Below are positions 48,996 to 61,681 of a stretch of DNA of 64,000 nt, one piece after another. The notes under the pieces are model-generated. The model had not been told where the DNA came from. It made no database searches and worked only from the letters and a program-made list of their open reading frames with translations. The position numbers and the translations under genes are program-made. How positions within the stretch are numbered: position 1 is the first letter of the stretch; each line of letters begins with the position of its first letter. Source of the stretch: Stenogyne calaminthoides (Eukaryota; Streptophyta; Magnoliopsida; Lamiales; Lamiaceae); contig JBBCBC010000027.1 of assembly GCA_037126765.1 (NCBI GenBank), positions 11,370,406 through 11,434,405 on the forward strand, given 5' to 3'.

Positions 48996-49205
48996 AAATT
49001 TATTAGAATTGTTCTTTTTCTAAAGGACATTCGACCTCTCCCGGCCCGAACCGCGAAAATGACGGAAGTTGTAGGGCCAATAATAGATATGTTTATTAAA
49101 GCTAGTTCCGAACCCACAAATTAAACTCTTTTAATTTCTCATGGTTGCTAATTTTTCATCGTTTTATTTCCTCTTGTGTGTTCCACATTACTCCAACTTT
49201 TAGAA

Positions 49206-50207
49206 GTTTGGAAATGAGCGTATTATCAAGTATTCTCATGTGATTAGCTGTGCTTAAACAAAATGAATTAATTTTAAATTAAAAGTTACATTATTTAATT
49301 ATGTATTATAAAAATATTAGGTACATATAATGACTCAACAGTCAAACTAAAATACTGATCACAGCATAGAAAGTGTGCTCTCTAACCATTCGATCTATTA
49401 ATTTCCACATCATCATATCATTAGTTTGGAAATGAGCGTATTATCAAGTCCAGCTCAATTTAAATTTGCCAAATTTAATCATGCCAATACTTATTCTCAT
49501 GTAATTAGCTGTGCTTAAACAAAATGAATTAATTTTAAATTAAAAGTTACATTATTTAATTATGTATTATAAAAATATTAGGTACATATAATGACTCAAC
49601 AGTCAAACTAAAATACTGATCACAGCATAGAAAGTGTTTATCTCTAACCATTCGATCTATTAATTTCTCACATCATCATATCATTAGTTTGAAATGAGCG
49701 TATTATCAAGTCCAGCTCAATTTAAATTTGCCAAATTTAATCATGCCAATACTTATTCTCATGTAATTAGCTGTGCTTAAACAAAATGAATTAATTTTAA
49801 ATTAAAAGTTACATTATTTAATTATGTATTATAAAAATATTAGGTACATATAATGACTCAACAGTCAAACTAAAATACTGATCACAGCATAGAAAGTGTG
49901 CTCTCTAACCATTCGATCTATTAATTTCCACATCATCATATCATTAGTTTGGAAATGAGCGTATTATCAAGTCCAGCTCAATTTAAATTTGCCAAATTTA
50001 ATCATGCCAATACTTATTCTCATGTAATTAGCTGTGCTTAAACAAAATGAATTAATTTTAAATTAAAAGTTACATTATTTAATTATGTATTATAAAAATA
50101 TTAGGTACATATAATGACTCAACAGTCAAACTAAAATACTGATCACAGCATAGAAAGTGTGCTCTCTAACCATTCGATCTATTAATTTCCACATCATCAT
50201 ATCATTA
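49206..50207. repeat. Tandem array, about 261 bp, four units
   Basis: Units start at GTTTGGAAATGAGCGTATTA: 49206 (short, 218 bp, lacking about 43 bp), 49424 (263 bp), 49687 (260 bp) and 49947 (261 bp). They are nearly identical, differing by single bases such as GTGCTCTCTAAC against GTTTATCTCTAACC. Each unit has an A/T-rich body with TTAATTTTAAATTAAAAG and TATAATGACTCAACAGTC. The array ends where a Stowaway-like MITE starts. High identity means recent expansion. Whether it is the edge of a larger satellite is unknown. Confidence 0.93.
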
Positions 50208-50213
50208 GTTTTA

Positions 50214-50456
50214 CTCCGTTTCATATTGTTTGTCATTTTTGAACTTAAATTTTGTTTCAAAATGATTATCATTTTTGTTATTTTTTCACAATTTTCTCTA
50301 ATTTACCCCTTTTTTTAATGGAAAATATATTTTCCCTCACACACTCTCCTCTCTCTCCTCGTTTTACTTTTTATTGAAGGAAAAAATCAGTTAAAATTTT
50401 ATATTCCTTAATCTTATACAAGAATCAAAAGCGACAAACTTTGTGAGTTGGGGGAG
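50214..50456. mobile_element. Third Stowaway-like MITE
   Basis: Starts CTCCGTTTCATATTGTTTGTC and ends GACAAACTTTGTGAGTTGGG plus GGAG, flanked by TA (50212-50213, 50457-50458). It is 243 bp, with a TC-rich stretch in the middle. Confidence 0.82.
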
Positions 50457-50945
50457 TATATTTTATGAGGTAACTGATCAGAACACTAATTAATGAACTC
50501 AGTAATCATAGTTAATGAGTCTAAGTACTAATTAAGTATGTTAATTATCAAGTTGGACTTTGTTGGTTTATTTTAAACAAAAACTTTTATAGACCTGATT
50601 TATGGGGTGAATCCGGGTCGAACTTGACTCATCCATTATAAATAGGTCACATATAAATAATTTCAAGTTTTTTTTTTACTCATTTCTTAATTCCCGTCTT
50701 TCTCTCTTCTCCCTCACCCCCTAGCTCACTCGAAATCACTTCCCCTTCAATCGGTGCAATGCCGCCAGACCCCCGCACTCGAGGATACGTTGTTGCCGCA
50801 CTCGAGGAAACACAGCCGCCTCAAAAAACTCTCATGTTATTAAAAAAAATATCACTGTTATGCAAATAAACCTATTACTATTATAAAAACTTTCACACTG
50901 TAATGCTATTAAATTATCATTCGTTGCAAAAAAATAAAATAAAAT

Positions 50946-51002
<57 letters not shown>

Positions 51003-51164
51003 CACCAATACACATAAAACCTATCGTTGTTATGAAGAAAAGCTATCATTGTTATTCATAAAGATTATCACTATCACTGTATACAAAACTAACCATCACT
51101 GTTATACCCGTAAACTATCACTGCTATGAAGAAAAACAATCACTTTAATTTACGCAAAAAAAAA
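50457..51164. other. AT-rich spacer with (AT)26 and TATCACTGTTATG repeats
   Basis: A perfect AT tract covers 50949-51000. Before and after it (50840-51150) there are about ten degenerate units of 25-35 bp on TATCACTGTTATGAAGAAAA. The same ATCACTATCACTATCACTA string reappears at 60931-60949, right after the Mutator-like element, so the repeat was the insertion site. Confidence 0.75.
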
Positions 51165-51712
51165 GATTTAAATTTTTTGTAGTCCTGTAACTTTGCTTCG
51201 TTTTGAAATTGGTCCCGATTGTTTTGACTTTTTGATTTTGGTCCTGTAAGTTATCAAAATTTTTGAAATTGGTCCTTTAACCTGTTGTAGCAGGTCACCA
51301 AATAGATAACCGCCACCTATGTAATTATTTTATTTTTTTCTTTAATCCGAAATGCCACTTAAACTTTTTTAATCTAAATAATTCGTGTCGAAATTTTTTT
51401 CATATTTTTTTAGGAGGGGAGAGCGATTTTCTACGTATATTGATTTCATTTTTTATTTTTAGGTTAGTTTAGACCCAGCAAATCGACCCGATTCGCTTTG
51501 TCTTTTTATATACATATTGTTTTAAACCTGACCTAAAATCCGACCAAAATTATTAGGATTATAAAAGTTAAAGTGGCGCTTCGAAATTAAAGAGAAAAAT
51601 AAAATAATTACATATGTGATGTTTACCTCCTTGTTCACCTGCTGCAGCAGGTGAAAATGACCAATTTCAAAATTTTAGAGAACTTATAGGACCAAAATGA
51701 AAAAGTTAAAAC

Positions 51713-53557
51713 TGTTGGGATTATACTGAAAAATATGCTTTTTACTTTGTATAATCGAAACTGAATTTTCAGACTTATTTACTGAAATAAATTGTTTATC
51801 ACTGGTGCTTTAAATATGATTGAATGTTACATATATTTACTGCATAATTGTTCAATAATTCGTACATGTTACATTGTAGTTAATTTAGTGATACCAGATC
51901 ACAGAAGATTAAATTAACAGTCCCTTGTAACTAAAAGTACGTTATTCACGACCTAGATGGAAATGAACAACCCATCGTGAAAGGTTGAAGTGTAAGGCTC
52001 AGATTGACTTGTCTTGACCAAGAGATTACACTAGTGCATGACCGATGCAATCGAATAGGACCTCTGAGAGGATAAATTCTTCAGAACTGAACAAGGAAGA
52101 ATTAGACCTCAGTGGTTCGTTATTTCTTAATCTTCCTCCCTTAAAAAGGATCACGTGGGATTGGTAACTATTGCTTTGACTTATCATGGGTAGCGAATCA
52201 AAGAGATTCAATACTTTTTATCTTGGGCAATATTATTGGTCACATGTGATTGCTAAGATTTAATACGAAGAATCGTGTGCAAGTACGCTTGTTTGATTTA
52301 CCCCCTTGGGAGGTTCATAAGCTTTATCATACTAAATCTTGCAAGTGGAATTAGTTTCCGGTATGGATAATAATGTTGAACCGTTCCTTGACCAAGGATA
52401 AAAGATATTAATTAATGAAAAGCTATTTCAGTGGCTTGAATTAATTAATGGGCTAGATAATCTTAAACACGGAAAATAATGACCGGGAGCCATATTGACT
52501 GTAATATGGGTTAAGATGGATAGTGCAATATTAATTATGTAGTGGGATTAATTGATATTTATGGGCTTGAATTATATTGTGGCTCAATATTAGATATTCA
52601 AGGTCCATTAGAAGGTCCAATCTTAATTCTCCTAAAGGCCCCCTGAGTAGCCCAACAAATAGTCCAATAACTGAAAAAGGTGATTAAAATAAAATAAATA
52701 TTGTTGCTTATTTTTTCATGTATATTTCGAATTTTATAGATAGAATTGGGAGAAAGATTTTCTTTGAATTTTGTTATGGAATGAAGATATGTACTTGGAA
52801 TACAAGATTATCTCATTAAATTCAAAAAATCTCCCACTTGGTTATCTATAATGAAGAGTTCGAAATTTTTGAAAATATAGTGGGCAAGAAAGATTTTCTT
52901 GATTTTCTTGAAAAGATATTATGGAAGATATGTATTTCTTAAAATACAAGAATATCTCATAAATTCAAGAAGATCCAAATCTTGGATTCTTGAACCATAT
53001 TTTTGAAAATTATCCATAATTTGAGGAGGTGGGATTTTTGTGGAATATTTTAATTATGGGAAAAAGAATATAGGAGATATATTCAAGATTTCTTGGTGAT
53101 CAAGAAAAGTCTTTTCCCACATTGTTTTTCCACTGAAAAAATCGACCACTCCTCACCTATAAATAGGGGATGATTCTTTCATTCCCAAGTACAATTCCAT
53201 GTGCTGGAAAAATTAGCAAATCCACATAAGTGGTGCAACAAAGTTTATTTTTTTCCTTTTTGTTAATTGTTCTACAAGTGTCCTTCCACCGGATAGTTGA
53301 GCAAGGGCTAAGGGAATACTTGGGAAGTCCTTTTGGTTAGTCCGTCCAACTGAATTCACTGCCATCCCGAGAGGTACGTTCACGTAAACCCGCAGATTCC
53401 GCATGCGTAGGTTTTATGTGGCTTATTATATGCATGATATGTTGTTGCAATTAATATTTGAATTAATATATGATTAATTCATGCTAGTAATAATTAAAGA
53501 ATTAAATTGTATTTAAATATTCACCCCGAATAGATCTGTGCAACTCATTCCCCATCA
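51713..53557 (+). repeat. 5' LTR of element F
   Basis: 1845 bp, beginning TGTTGGGATTATACTG and ending CATTCCCCATCA where the family end is CCCCAACA. TATA box 53158-53165. The downstream leader (TTCCATGTGCTGG) is shared with the other copies. Small open frames inside are repeated in other LTRs and are not genes. Confidence 0.92.
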
Positions 53558-53559
53558 AT

Positions 53560-53575
53560 CGGCATCGAGCCACGG
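53560..53575 (+). promoter_or_regulatory. Primer-binding site of element F, altered
   Basis: Directly after the LTR the sequence reads CGGCATCGAGCCACGG. The expected Copia site is TGGCATCAGAGCC. TCAGAG has become TCGAG, the same CAG loss as in the LTR comparisons. Confidence 0.65.
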
Positions 53576-53857
53576 TTTAAGACTCAATTTTTTAAATTGT
53601 AATTTAATTCGTTGGCATTAAATTTGAAATTGGATAGTAGAATTGCTAGATCTTTTTTGCAGGTATCCAATTGTCATGGAATTTAATGTGTTTATGCATG
53701 CATATAATCTGTGTTTTTTAATTCGATTCGTTCGGATTCGTTTTGCCTCGTGAGAAAATTCACGAGTAGATTAGAATTTGTTTGATTTGATCAATGTAAT
53801 AGACTAGTCTAGATCTAGGTTTATTTATTTTTGTAAATAAATTGTAATCGGATCAAA

Positions 53858-54300
53858 ACGAGGACGGAGACGAAGAATTAAAGGACAAAATCGAACCAGT
53901 AAGCGGGCGCTACTGGCACGCATGGGCGCAGGGCGCGAGACCGAGGCCGAGGCGGCCGAGCGGCGAAGCGAGGAAATGTGCGACGCACGGGCGCGGGCGC
54001 AAAGCGCGGCACCCGTCTTCGGGCCGAAAGACGACGACGCGATCGAGACGGGCGCGCCAGGGACGCCGGCGCCGCTGGTTCTCAGGCGGGGCGGCGGCGG
54101 GAGCCGGCGAAGGTTTCGCTGCGGATTTGCGTCGCGATGCGTCCGCTGCCGAGGATCGTTGCTGCCGCCGAGACGCTGCCGAGGACGTGTTGCAGCATCA
54201 AGGGGCGCGCCCACCAGCGGTGCGCCGGGGTTTGACCAAGTTTGCCGCCGGATCGCGTCATCCCTACCGCGAGCCGCCATGTGGCATTTCGAGATGAAGT
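53858..54300 (+). other. GC-rich leader of element F
   Basis: A 440-bp island with very high GC (runs such as GGGCGCAGGGCGCGAGACCG) in a window that is otherwise AT-rich. It lies between the primer site and gag. All frames are open by composition, giving Arg/Ala/Gly-rich translations that look unlike a protein. Some Angela-like elements have GC-rich leaders, so a structured RNA leader is the likely explanation. A short GC-rich relative sits in mosaic G at 44090-44210. Confidence 0.6.
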
Positions 54301-54379
54301 ATTTTTCGAGACGATCGAGTGGGAGAAATTCGAGACGTGTTTCTTCAAGATCAAGCCAAGAAAAATCAAACCATGACAA

Positions 54380-56260
54380 TTGGATAATTTGTGCCCAATA
54401 TGTTTATTTTTCTGTACAGCTTGATTTATTTGTGCTATCTTATGCTTTATTTAATTTGTTTAAATGTGTTTGCATGAGGGTTGCCAAATGGAAAAATCTC
54501 ATCTTCAAAATTACTAAGTATGTTTAAATAATTAATTGACAATTTTATTCCGGATAATAAAATTGAATTAATTTTGACCTCCATGATTTATTTATTTGTG
54601 AATTCTTTTGGAGAAATTCCCCCCACGGGACGGTCAAAAGATAGCTTTCACATGAATAAATTCCAAACGGATGATTGTGGGTTATTACTAGTGACGATTT
54701 ATGACCCTCCCACGAGGCTCGCTTCAAAAGCGAAAATAATAGTCCTGTATTTAATCATGGTTATTACTTAGGTATAAAATTGATATGCATATACTTCCCC
54801 CAAGTCCCCTCACAATTTTATATTGGTCGAGTGAGTCAACTATTAATCAGATATTAAAGGTTTGTAACTGTTCTTGTTTGTAACCTGCTTGAATGTGTTT
54901 AAATAATGACCCACCCCACGTGGCTTATTTAAACTGTTTTGAGATGTTGGCTGATGCATGTTCATATTTTTTTTTGAGATTTTAAATATGATGCATGTGA
55001 TCGAATCTTGTGATATACTTGTCTTTCATGCATATAGTTGTTTATTTCGATTCAAAGATGTCGTTACCTTTTAATCCAATTGTCATTATACTTAAAAGTC
55101 AATACAATATGTATGGAAACTATATTGATTGAAAACGAAAAATTATAATTGTCCTAACTGCACAAAAGCACAAGTGGATTCTTGACACACCAAAATCAGA
55201 TGAGCCAACTGACGAGTCAAAACATGCGGGACTCGTCAGATCACCTTGCGAGAGATGTCGTCACTGAAAATGGTGGAGGGCAAACCCGTAAGGGATTACG
55301 TCCTCAAAATAGATGGCCCATCTGAACAAACTTGAGATTCTGAGTGCAGATTATGATCTGGAGACTCAGATGAATTTGGTACTTCACTCTCTCTGCCCAA
55401 AAAGTTTTTGAGCATTTTGGCCTCGCTAATTAATTTGTTGCAAGCTTTTGGTCTCAAAGCAGAAATGATGATAAGGCACCAAACTCAAGCTTTGATTTTA
55501 AGTGGTCCGCTTTCATCTTCTAGGCCAAGGGTAGGCAAGATAAAGAAGAGGACCAAAGGCCATAAGCAATAAAACTCAATCAAGGCCAAGGGCAATGGTA
55601 AGATGAGGAATGCTTGTTGTGTCAAGGAAAATCCAAAGAGGAAAGTGCTTAAGCTGCGGTGAGAGAGGACAATGGAGGTTTTGCCAGTTCCAACCCCAAA
55701 AGGGACAGAAAGAAAGGTAATTCTCACGCACTAGTTGTTGAAACTTGTTTAGTCTGCGATACTTCTCATTAAGTGGGTGGTTGATACGAGATCCACTAAT
55801 CATGTTGGCTTCACGGGTTCAAAATGATCCCAAGAAACTTAGTGGGAGTGAGATCCTCATCACACCGGGGTGACGTTATTTAAAGTAGAAGTCATTGCAA
55901 TGCTACGTGAAGTGGCGATATTGCAATGCTACGATAATAACGACTATTGCAATACTACGCAAGTAGCAGACATTGCAATACTACATGAGTAGTAGTTAAA
56001 GCAGTGGGAGAAGTGCACCTATCTTTTGAAGATAAAGTTTTTTTTGAGATTATCTTTATGTTCCCAGTTTTAGAAAGAATTCATTTTCAGTTTCTAAAAT
56101 TCGATTAAAGGACACTAAGTTTCTTCTAATAAGAATGACATCATTTTTGAAATGATGAGTGTATCTCATACATGACATTGATGGAAAATCTCTATACAAT
56201 TAACTGTGGCACACCACTCACGAAAATGCATCCTATAACACATCAACTATTTCCGACAAA
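54380..56260 (+). pseudogene. Gag region of element F, unreadable
   Basis: It lies between the leader and integrase. Frames are under 90 codons. Text such as TGGTGGAGGGCAAACCCG and a 55620-55730 stretch with TGC-rich spacing may be the end of gag, but no clean CCHC knuckle can be read. At 55890-56000 the string GCAATACTACNNNAGTAGNN recurs about five times. Confidence 0.5.
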
Positions 56261-56269
56261 AAAGAAAGC

Positions 56270-58900
56270 GTGAAACGAAACACTTCTTTGACATCTAAGA
56301 TTAGGTCATATAAATCCAAAGAGGATCCAAAGGTTGGTGAAAGATGGTTCACCGAGCGTCTCCAAGTTGAACAAATTCCAACTCGCGAATCATGTTTGGA
56401 GGGTAAAATGACCAAGAGGGCAATTGGAGCCAAGGGGAATAGAGCCAAAGAAGTGTTAGAGATCGTTCACACAGATGTATGTGGTCCAATGTCAACCAAA
56501 TCAAGAGGAGATTATGAGTAATTTTATTGATGATTACTCAAGGTACGGTTACATTTTCCTTATGAAGCATAAAAATCTGAGACCTTTGAGAAATTCTAAG
56601 AATTTAAGGCTCAAACAGAGAATCATAGGGAAAAACGTATCAAGTCTCTACGATCTGATCGTGGAGGCGAATACCTCAACGATGAGTTTTTGAACCACTT
56701 ATCTGATGAAGGGATTGTATCCCACTCCATCGCATCTTAACCCTCAACAAAAATCGGGGTTGCAGAGCGAAGAAACATAATTCTTTTGGAAATGGTTAGA
56801 TCAATGATGAGTTATGCGGATCTTCCCGAAGTCGTTTACGGGGTCATGCCTTGAAACAACGGCTTACATTCTAACTTGGTGCTATCCAAATCGGTTCCCC
56901 AAAACTCCCAAAGAATTGTGGACCCAGGCGCAAGCCTAGTATGATACACATGAGAATTTGGGGGTGTCCGCCTACGTGTTGGACAAGGAAGCCGTAAATT
57001 AGATCCTCGATCGTAATTAAGGTCGTTTTGTAGGATACCCCGAGGGAACAAAAAGGGTGTATGTTCTATAGTCCCCAAGATCAAAAAGTGGTCATCAAGA
57101 CCCACTTTGAATTTTGGAAGAAGACTATATGAACCAAAGAAAACCCGTATGAGAGATTACCTTAAATGAGCTTAGAGGGCAAACCTTAGTGCCAACTATA
57201 CTAGATGATATACCAAATAATACGCTTTCACAACCGGAGCCTCGTCGTAGTGGGAGGGTTGTTAGACAGCCCGAGAGATTCATGGGAATAGGAGAGTCCT
57301 CGGACTTGATTCCCTGACAAGACGAATCGCACCCATGGACATATGACGAGGCACTCCAAGATAAGGATCTGATTCTTGGCAAACAAAGAATGAAAGCGAA
57401 ATGGGTTCTATGTTTCATAATAGAGTGTGGGAGCTAGTCGAACCACTTAATGGGTCAAACCCATTGGATGCAAGTGGGTATATAAGAGGAAAAGAGGACC
57501 GGACGGGAAGGTTGAAACCTTTAAAGCAAGACTAGTGGCGAAAGGTTATACTCAGAAAGAAGGGATCGATTATGAGGAAACTTTTTCGCCCGTAGCCATG
57601 CTTAAGTCCATCCGTATTCTCTTATCGATTCTTTGAGCATTCCGACTTTGAAATCGGCAAATGGATGTCAAGACGGCTTTTCCTTAACTAAGTCTTGATG
57701 AAGAGATCTATATGCAACAACCCCAAGGTTTCATTTAAACAGGCCAAGAACACCTAGTTTGTAAGCTCAAGAGGTCCATTTACGGGACTCAAACATGCAT
57801 CCGAGCTTGGAACCAAAGTTTTGATCATGTAATAAAGTCTTATGGGTTTGATCAAAACGCGAGTTTGAAAGTTGTGTGTATAAAAGGCGTGTCGGAATCG
57901 CATTGGTATTCTTAGTCTTTGTCGTAGATGACATTGTGATCATCGGGAACGATGTGAAGGTGTGATCGGGACGTAGGGCATGTTTTTCAAAACAAAGTTT
58001 GATATGAAAGACTTAGGAAAAGTTTTGACACATCCTTGGGATCAAGATCACCGAGATCGCAAGAAAAGGATGATCGGGTTATCGCAAGTTTCATACATAG
58101 ACACTTTATCTTGAAACGCTTCAAAGATGCAAGATTCCAAGAAAGGATTCGTACCTTTCGGACTTGGAATCCATCTATCCAAGAAAATGTCCCCAAGACG
58201 CAAAAGGAGATAGATGACATGAAAGACATTCCTTGTGCTTGGTACCGCCGGAAACCTTATGTATGCAATCTTGTATGACGAGACCAGATATCCGCTTTCA
58301 TTAGGCATGGTAGCAAGATATCAAAGTATCCCAGGAAAGCGCATTGGGCGACGATTAAAAACATTACGAAGTGTCCGAAAAAGAACTCGGGATAGAATGT
58401 TGATTTATCGATCGACACTCCAATCCCCATCGCCATACACGGACTCGGATTTCCAATCGATTTAGATTCTCGAAATTATCTGCCTCGATTCATCGTGTTT
58501 CCATTTGGGAAGTGTAGCCATCAAATGGGCGAAAAGTGTGAAGCGAAAATGCATCAACGACTCAACCATGAAAGTCGGGTAAGTAATCGCCAGTGAAGCG
58601 GTGAAAGAACCGATTGGGCTCTAGATCTTCTTAGTGGACTTGGATGGTGTTCAATTTGTCTAGCAATATCTGCTAGGGCGATTTGCAAATTCAAGAGAAC
58701 CAAGAGTCCACGAGTCAAACAAAGCACACTAAAGGAAAGACATCTTATACGATAAATCGTTAAGAGAGAGATATAGATGTGGCAAAGATAGCGTCGAGGG
58801 CGACTGCTAGCATCCATTCACAAAGAGTCCGTCTCTGAATACATTCGAGACATGTGGGTGGAATGGGTGTCTGCAGACGATTGCCAACTGCTTTTGAGTA
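56270..58900 (+). pseudogene. Integrase, RT and RNase H of element F, broken many times
   Basis: In order: ESCLEGKMTKRAIGAKGNRA and EVLEIVHTDVCGPMSTKSRG (integrase entry), NFIDDYSRYGYIFLMKHK, then after shifts [20 protein letters not shown] and [11 protein letters not shown] (RT, near 57515-57620). EEIYMQQPQGF follows near 57695-57735, with CKLKRSIYG soon after. The RT catalytic stretch is near 57920 (VVDDIVIIGNDV). ARYQSIPGK and YTDSDFQS follow near 58315-58460, the latter being RNase H. At least ten frameshifts or stops interrupt it. The stretch is strongly enriched in TCGA/CGA. Confidence 0.8.
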
Positions 58901-59007
58901 TAAGTGGGAGAAATTATTAGGTTCGTGTAGGTGACATTAGATGTCACGGACTACGCGAGACATGTTGTAGTATACTTAAAAGCGACTTTTGAGTATAAGT
59001 GGGAGAT

Positions 59008-60861
59008 TGTTGGGATTATACTGAAAAGTATGCTTTTTACTTTGTATAATCGAAACTGAATTTTCGGACTTATTTACCAAATAAATTGTTTATCAATTTG
59101 GTGCTTTAAATATGATTGAATGTTACATATATTTATCGCATAATTGTTCAATAATTAAATGCGTGTTACATTGTAGTTAATTTAGTGATACCGGATCACG
59201 AAAGATTAAATTAATGTCCCCTTGTAACTAAAAGTACGTTATTCACGACCTAGATGGAAATGAACAACCCATCGTGAAAGGTTGAAGTGTAAGGCTTAGA
59301 TTGGCTTGTCTTGACCAAGAGATTACACTAGTGCATGACTGATGCACTGAATAGGACCCTCTGGGAGGATAAATTCTTCTAAATCGAACAAGGAAGAATT
59401 AGACCTCAGTGGTTCGTTATTTCTTAACCTTCGTCCCTTAAATAGGATCACGTGGGATTGGTAACTATTGCTTTGACTTATCATGGGTAGCGAATCAAAG
59501 AGATTCAATACTTTTTATCTTGGACAATATTATTGGTCACATGTGATTGCTATGATTTAATACGAAGAATCGTGTGCAAGTACGCTTGTTTGATTTACCC
59601 CCTTGGGAGGCTCATAAGCTTTATCATACTAAATCTTGCAAGTGGAATTAGTTTCCGGTATGGATAATAATGTTGAACCGTTCATTGACCAAGGATAAAA
59701 GATATTAATTAATGGAAAGCTATTTCAGTGGCTTGAATTAATTAATGGGCTAGATAATATTAAACACTGGAAATAATGACAGGGAGCCATATTGACTGTA
59801 ATATGGGTTAAGATGGATAGTGCAATATTAATTATGTAGTGGGATTAATTAATATTTATGGGCTTGAATTATATTGTGGCTCAATATTAGATATTCAATG
59901 TCCATTAGAAGGTCCAATCTTAATTCTCCTAAAGGCCCCCTGAGTAGCCCAACAAATAGTCCAATAACTGAAAAAAGGTGATTAAAATAAAATAAATATT
60001 GTTGCTTATTTTTTCATGTATATTTCGAATTTTATAGATAGAATTGGGAGAAAGATTTTCTTTGAATTTTGTTATGGAATGAAGATATGTATTCTTGGAA
60101 TACAAGATTATCTCATTAAATTCAAGAAATCTCCCACTTGGTTATCTATAATGAAGAGTTCGAAATTTTTGAAAATATAGTGGGCAAGAAAGATTTTCTT
60201 GATTTTCTTGAAAAGATATTATGGAAGATATGTATTTCTTGAAATACAAGAATATCTCATAAATTCAAGAAGATCCAAATCTTGGATTCTTGAACCATAT
60301 TTTCGAAAATTATCCATAATTTGAGGAGGTGAGATTTTTGTGGAATATTTTAATTATGGGAAAAAGAATATAGGAGATATATTCAAGATTTCTTGGTGAT
60401 CAAGAAAAGTCTTTTCCCACATTGTTTTTCCACTGAAAAAATCGACCACTCCTCATCTATAAATAGGGGATGATTCTTTCATTCCCAAGTACAATTCCAT
60501 GTGCTGGAAAAATTAGCAAATCCACATAAGTGGTGCAACAAAGTTTATTTTTTTCCTTTTTGTTAATTGTTCGACAAGTGTCCTTCCACCGGATAGTTGA
60601 GCAAGGGCTAAGGGAATACTTGGGAAGTCCTTTTGGTTAGTCCGTCCAACCGAATTCACTTTGCCATCCCGAGAGAGTACGCTCACGAAAACCCCGTAGA
60701 TTCCGCGTCGTGGGTTTTACGTGGCTTATTATATGCATGATATGTTGTTGCAATTATTATTTGAATTAATATAGGATTAATTCATGCTAGTAATAATTAA
60801 ATAATTGGATTTGTATTTAAATATTCACCCCGAATAGATCTGTGCAACTCATTCCCCATAA
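59008..60861 (+). repeat. 3' LTR of element F
   Basis: Starts TGTTGGGATTATACTG after the purine tract AAGTGGGAGAT and ends CATTCCCCATAA. 1854 bp, TATA box 60458-60465. Compared with the 5' LTR, differences fall almost only at CAG/CTG sites. Confidence 0.92.
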
Positions 60862-60916
60862 AAAACAATCGGGATGAATTTCAAAATGATACAAAGTTAG
60901 TACAAAAAATTTAATC

Positions 60917-61628
60917 CAATTTTTTTTTTTATCACTATCACTATCACTATTGAAGTCACAATTTCTGTCTTTGCTCAAAATTAATCGAAAAAATTAGAAT
61001 ATTGAAGCATCAACCGCAACAATGAATTTCATGCAATTGCGGAATAAAAATTGCTCATAGTACCCGTTGTGAAGTCTTTCCCTTCACAATCGTTCATAGT
61101 GTTATTTTTCCCTCACCTTAATCTTCATTGCTAATTTTCATTGCGTGATGTGAGAGCATGGAAGAGCGATGAGATCGTTGAGAAAGATTGCCGCCGAGAA
61201 TGAATTGACTGAGGGAGTGAAAGGGCGACGTGAACATTGGCGCGGCCATGTGAAAGTGAGAGTGAATGGATTGGAGCGAAAATTCGAATTAATCCATTCC
61301 TCAAAACGAATCATATTAAACTAGAGTTTATAGTGTGAATCTAGTTCATAGGAATATTAATTACTTTTTATTTTAATGAGCCTCTCCAACTAAGTCATGT
61401 TAAAATTGGTACATTTATGTTGTTTTCCAAATTCTCTGTTGCAACTTTTTGTTGTTGCTTGATGTATTTATATCTTTGCAATAAAAAATTATGATAATCC
61501 GAGTTTACGGTAAACTTTATTTTTATAATATCATTATTTTGTACTAAAATTATGATTTTTTTGAATTTATTTTAAAAAAATGATAATTTTTGTGCACAAA
61601 AATTATAATTTTTATACATAAAAATGAT

Positions 61629-61681
<53 letters not shown>

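Larger units (their letters stand above)
51713..60861 (+). mobile_element. Element F: full-length Copia retrotransposon (Angela-like)
   Basis: 9149 bp, with LTRs 51713-53557 and 59008-60861 and the target duplication AAAAC (51708-51712, 60862-60866). Order: LTR, primer site, GC-rich leader, gag, integrase, RT, RNase H, purine tract, LTR. The LTR of 1.85 kb and the RT/RNase H wording ([23 protein letters not shown]) fit the Angela/BARE group. LTRs are nearly identical outside CAG/CTG sites, suggesting a young insertion, yet every coding frame is broken. Solo LTR C, the remnant at 26621 and mosaic G belong to the same family. Confidence 0.88.
51165..60916. mobile_element. Mutator-like foldback element, invaded by element F
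   Basis: The left arm (51165 on) starts GATTTAAATTTTTTGTAG, then GTTTTGAAATTGGTCCCGAT, TTTTGATTTTGGTCCT and TTTTTGAAATTGGTC. The right arm is its inverted copy, split by element F: 51620-51712 (CACCTGCTGCAGCAGGTG, GACCAATTTCAAAATTTTAG, AGGACCAAAATGAAAAAG) and 60867-60916 (AATCGGGATGAATTTCAAAA, ACAAAAAATTTAATCC). Without F the element is about 600 bp and non-coding. The 9-bp duplication cannot be made out because the flanks are A/T homopolymers. Confidence 0.75.

Noticed and set aside
49206..50207. CRISPR-like periodic array
   Set aside because: Units are 261 bp and continuous without short repeats plus unique spacers, so this is an ordinary tandem array in a plant genome.
53825..54527. Overlapping Arg/Ala-rich frames on both strands
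   Set aside because: All frames are open because of very high GC; codon pattern and composition do not look protein-coding.
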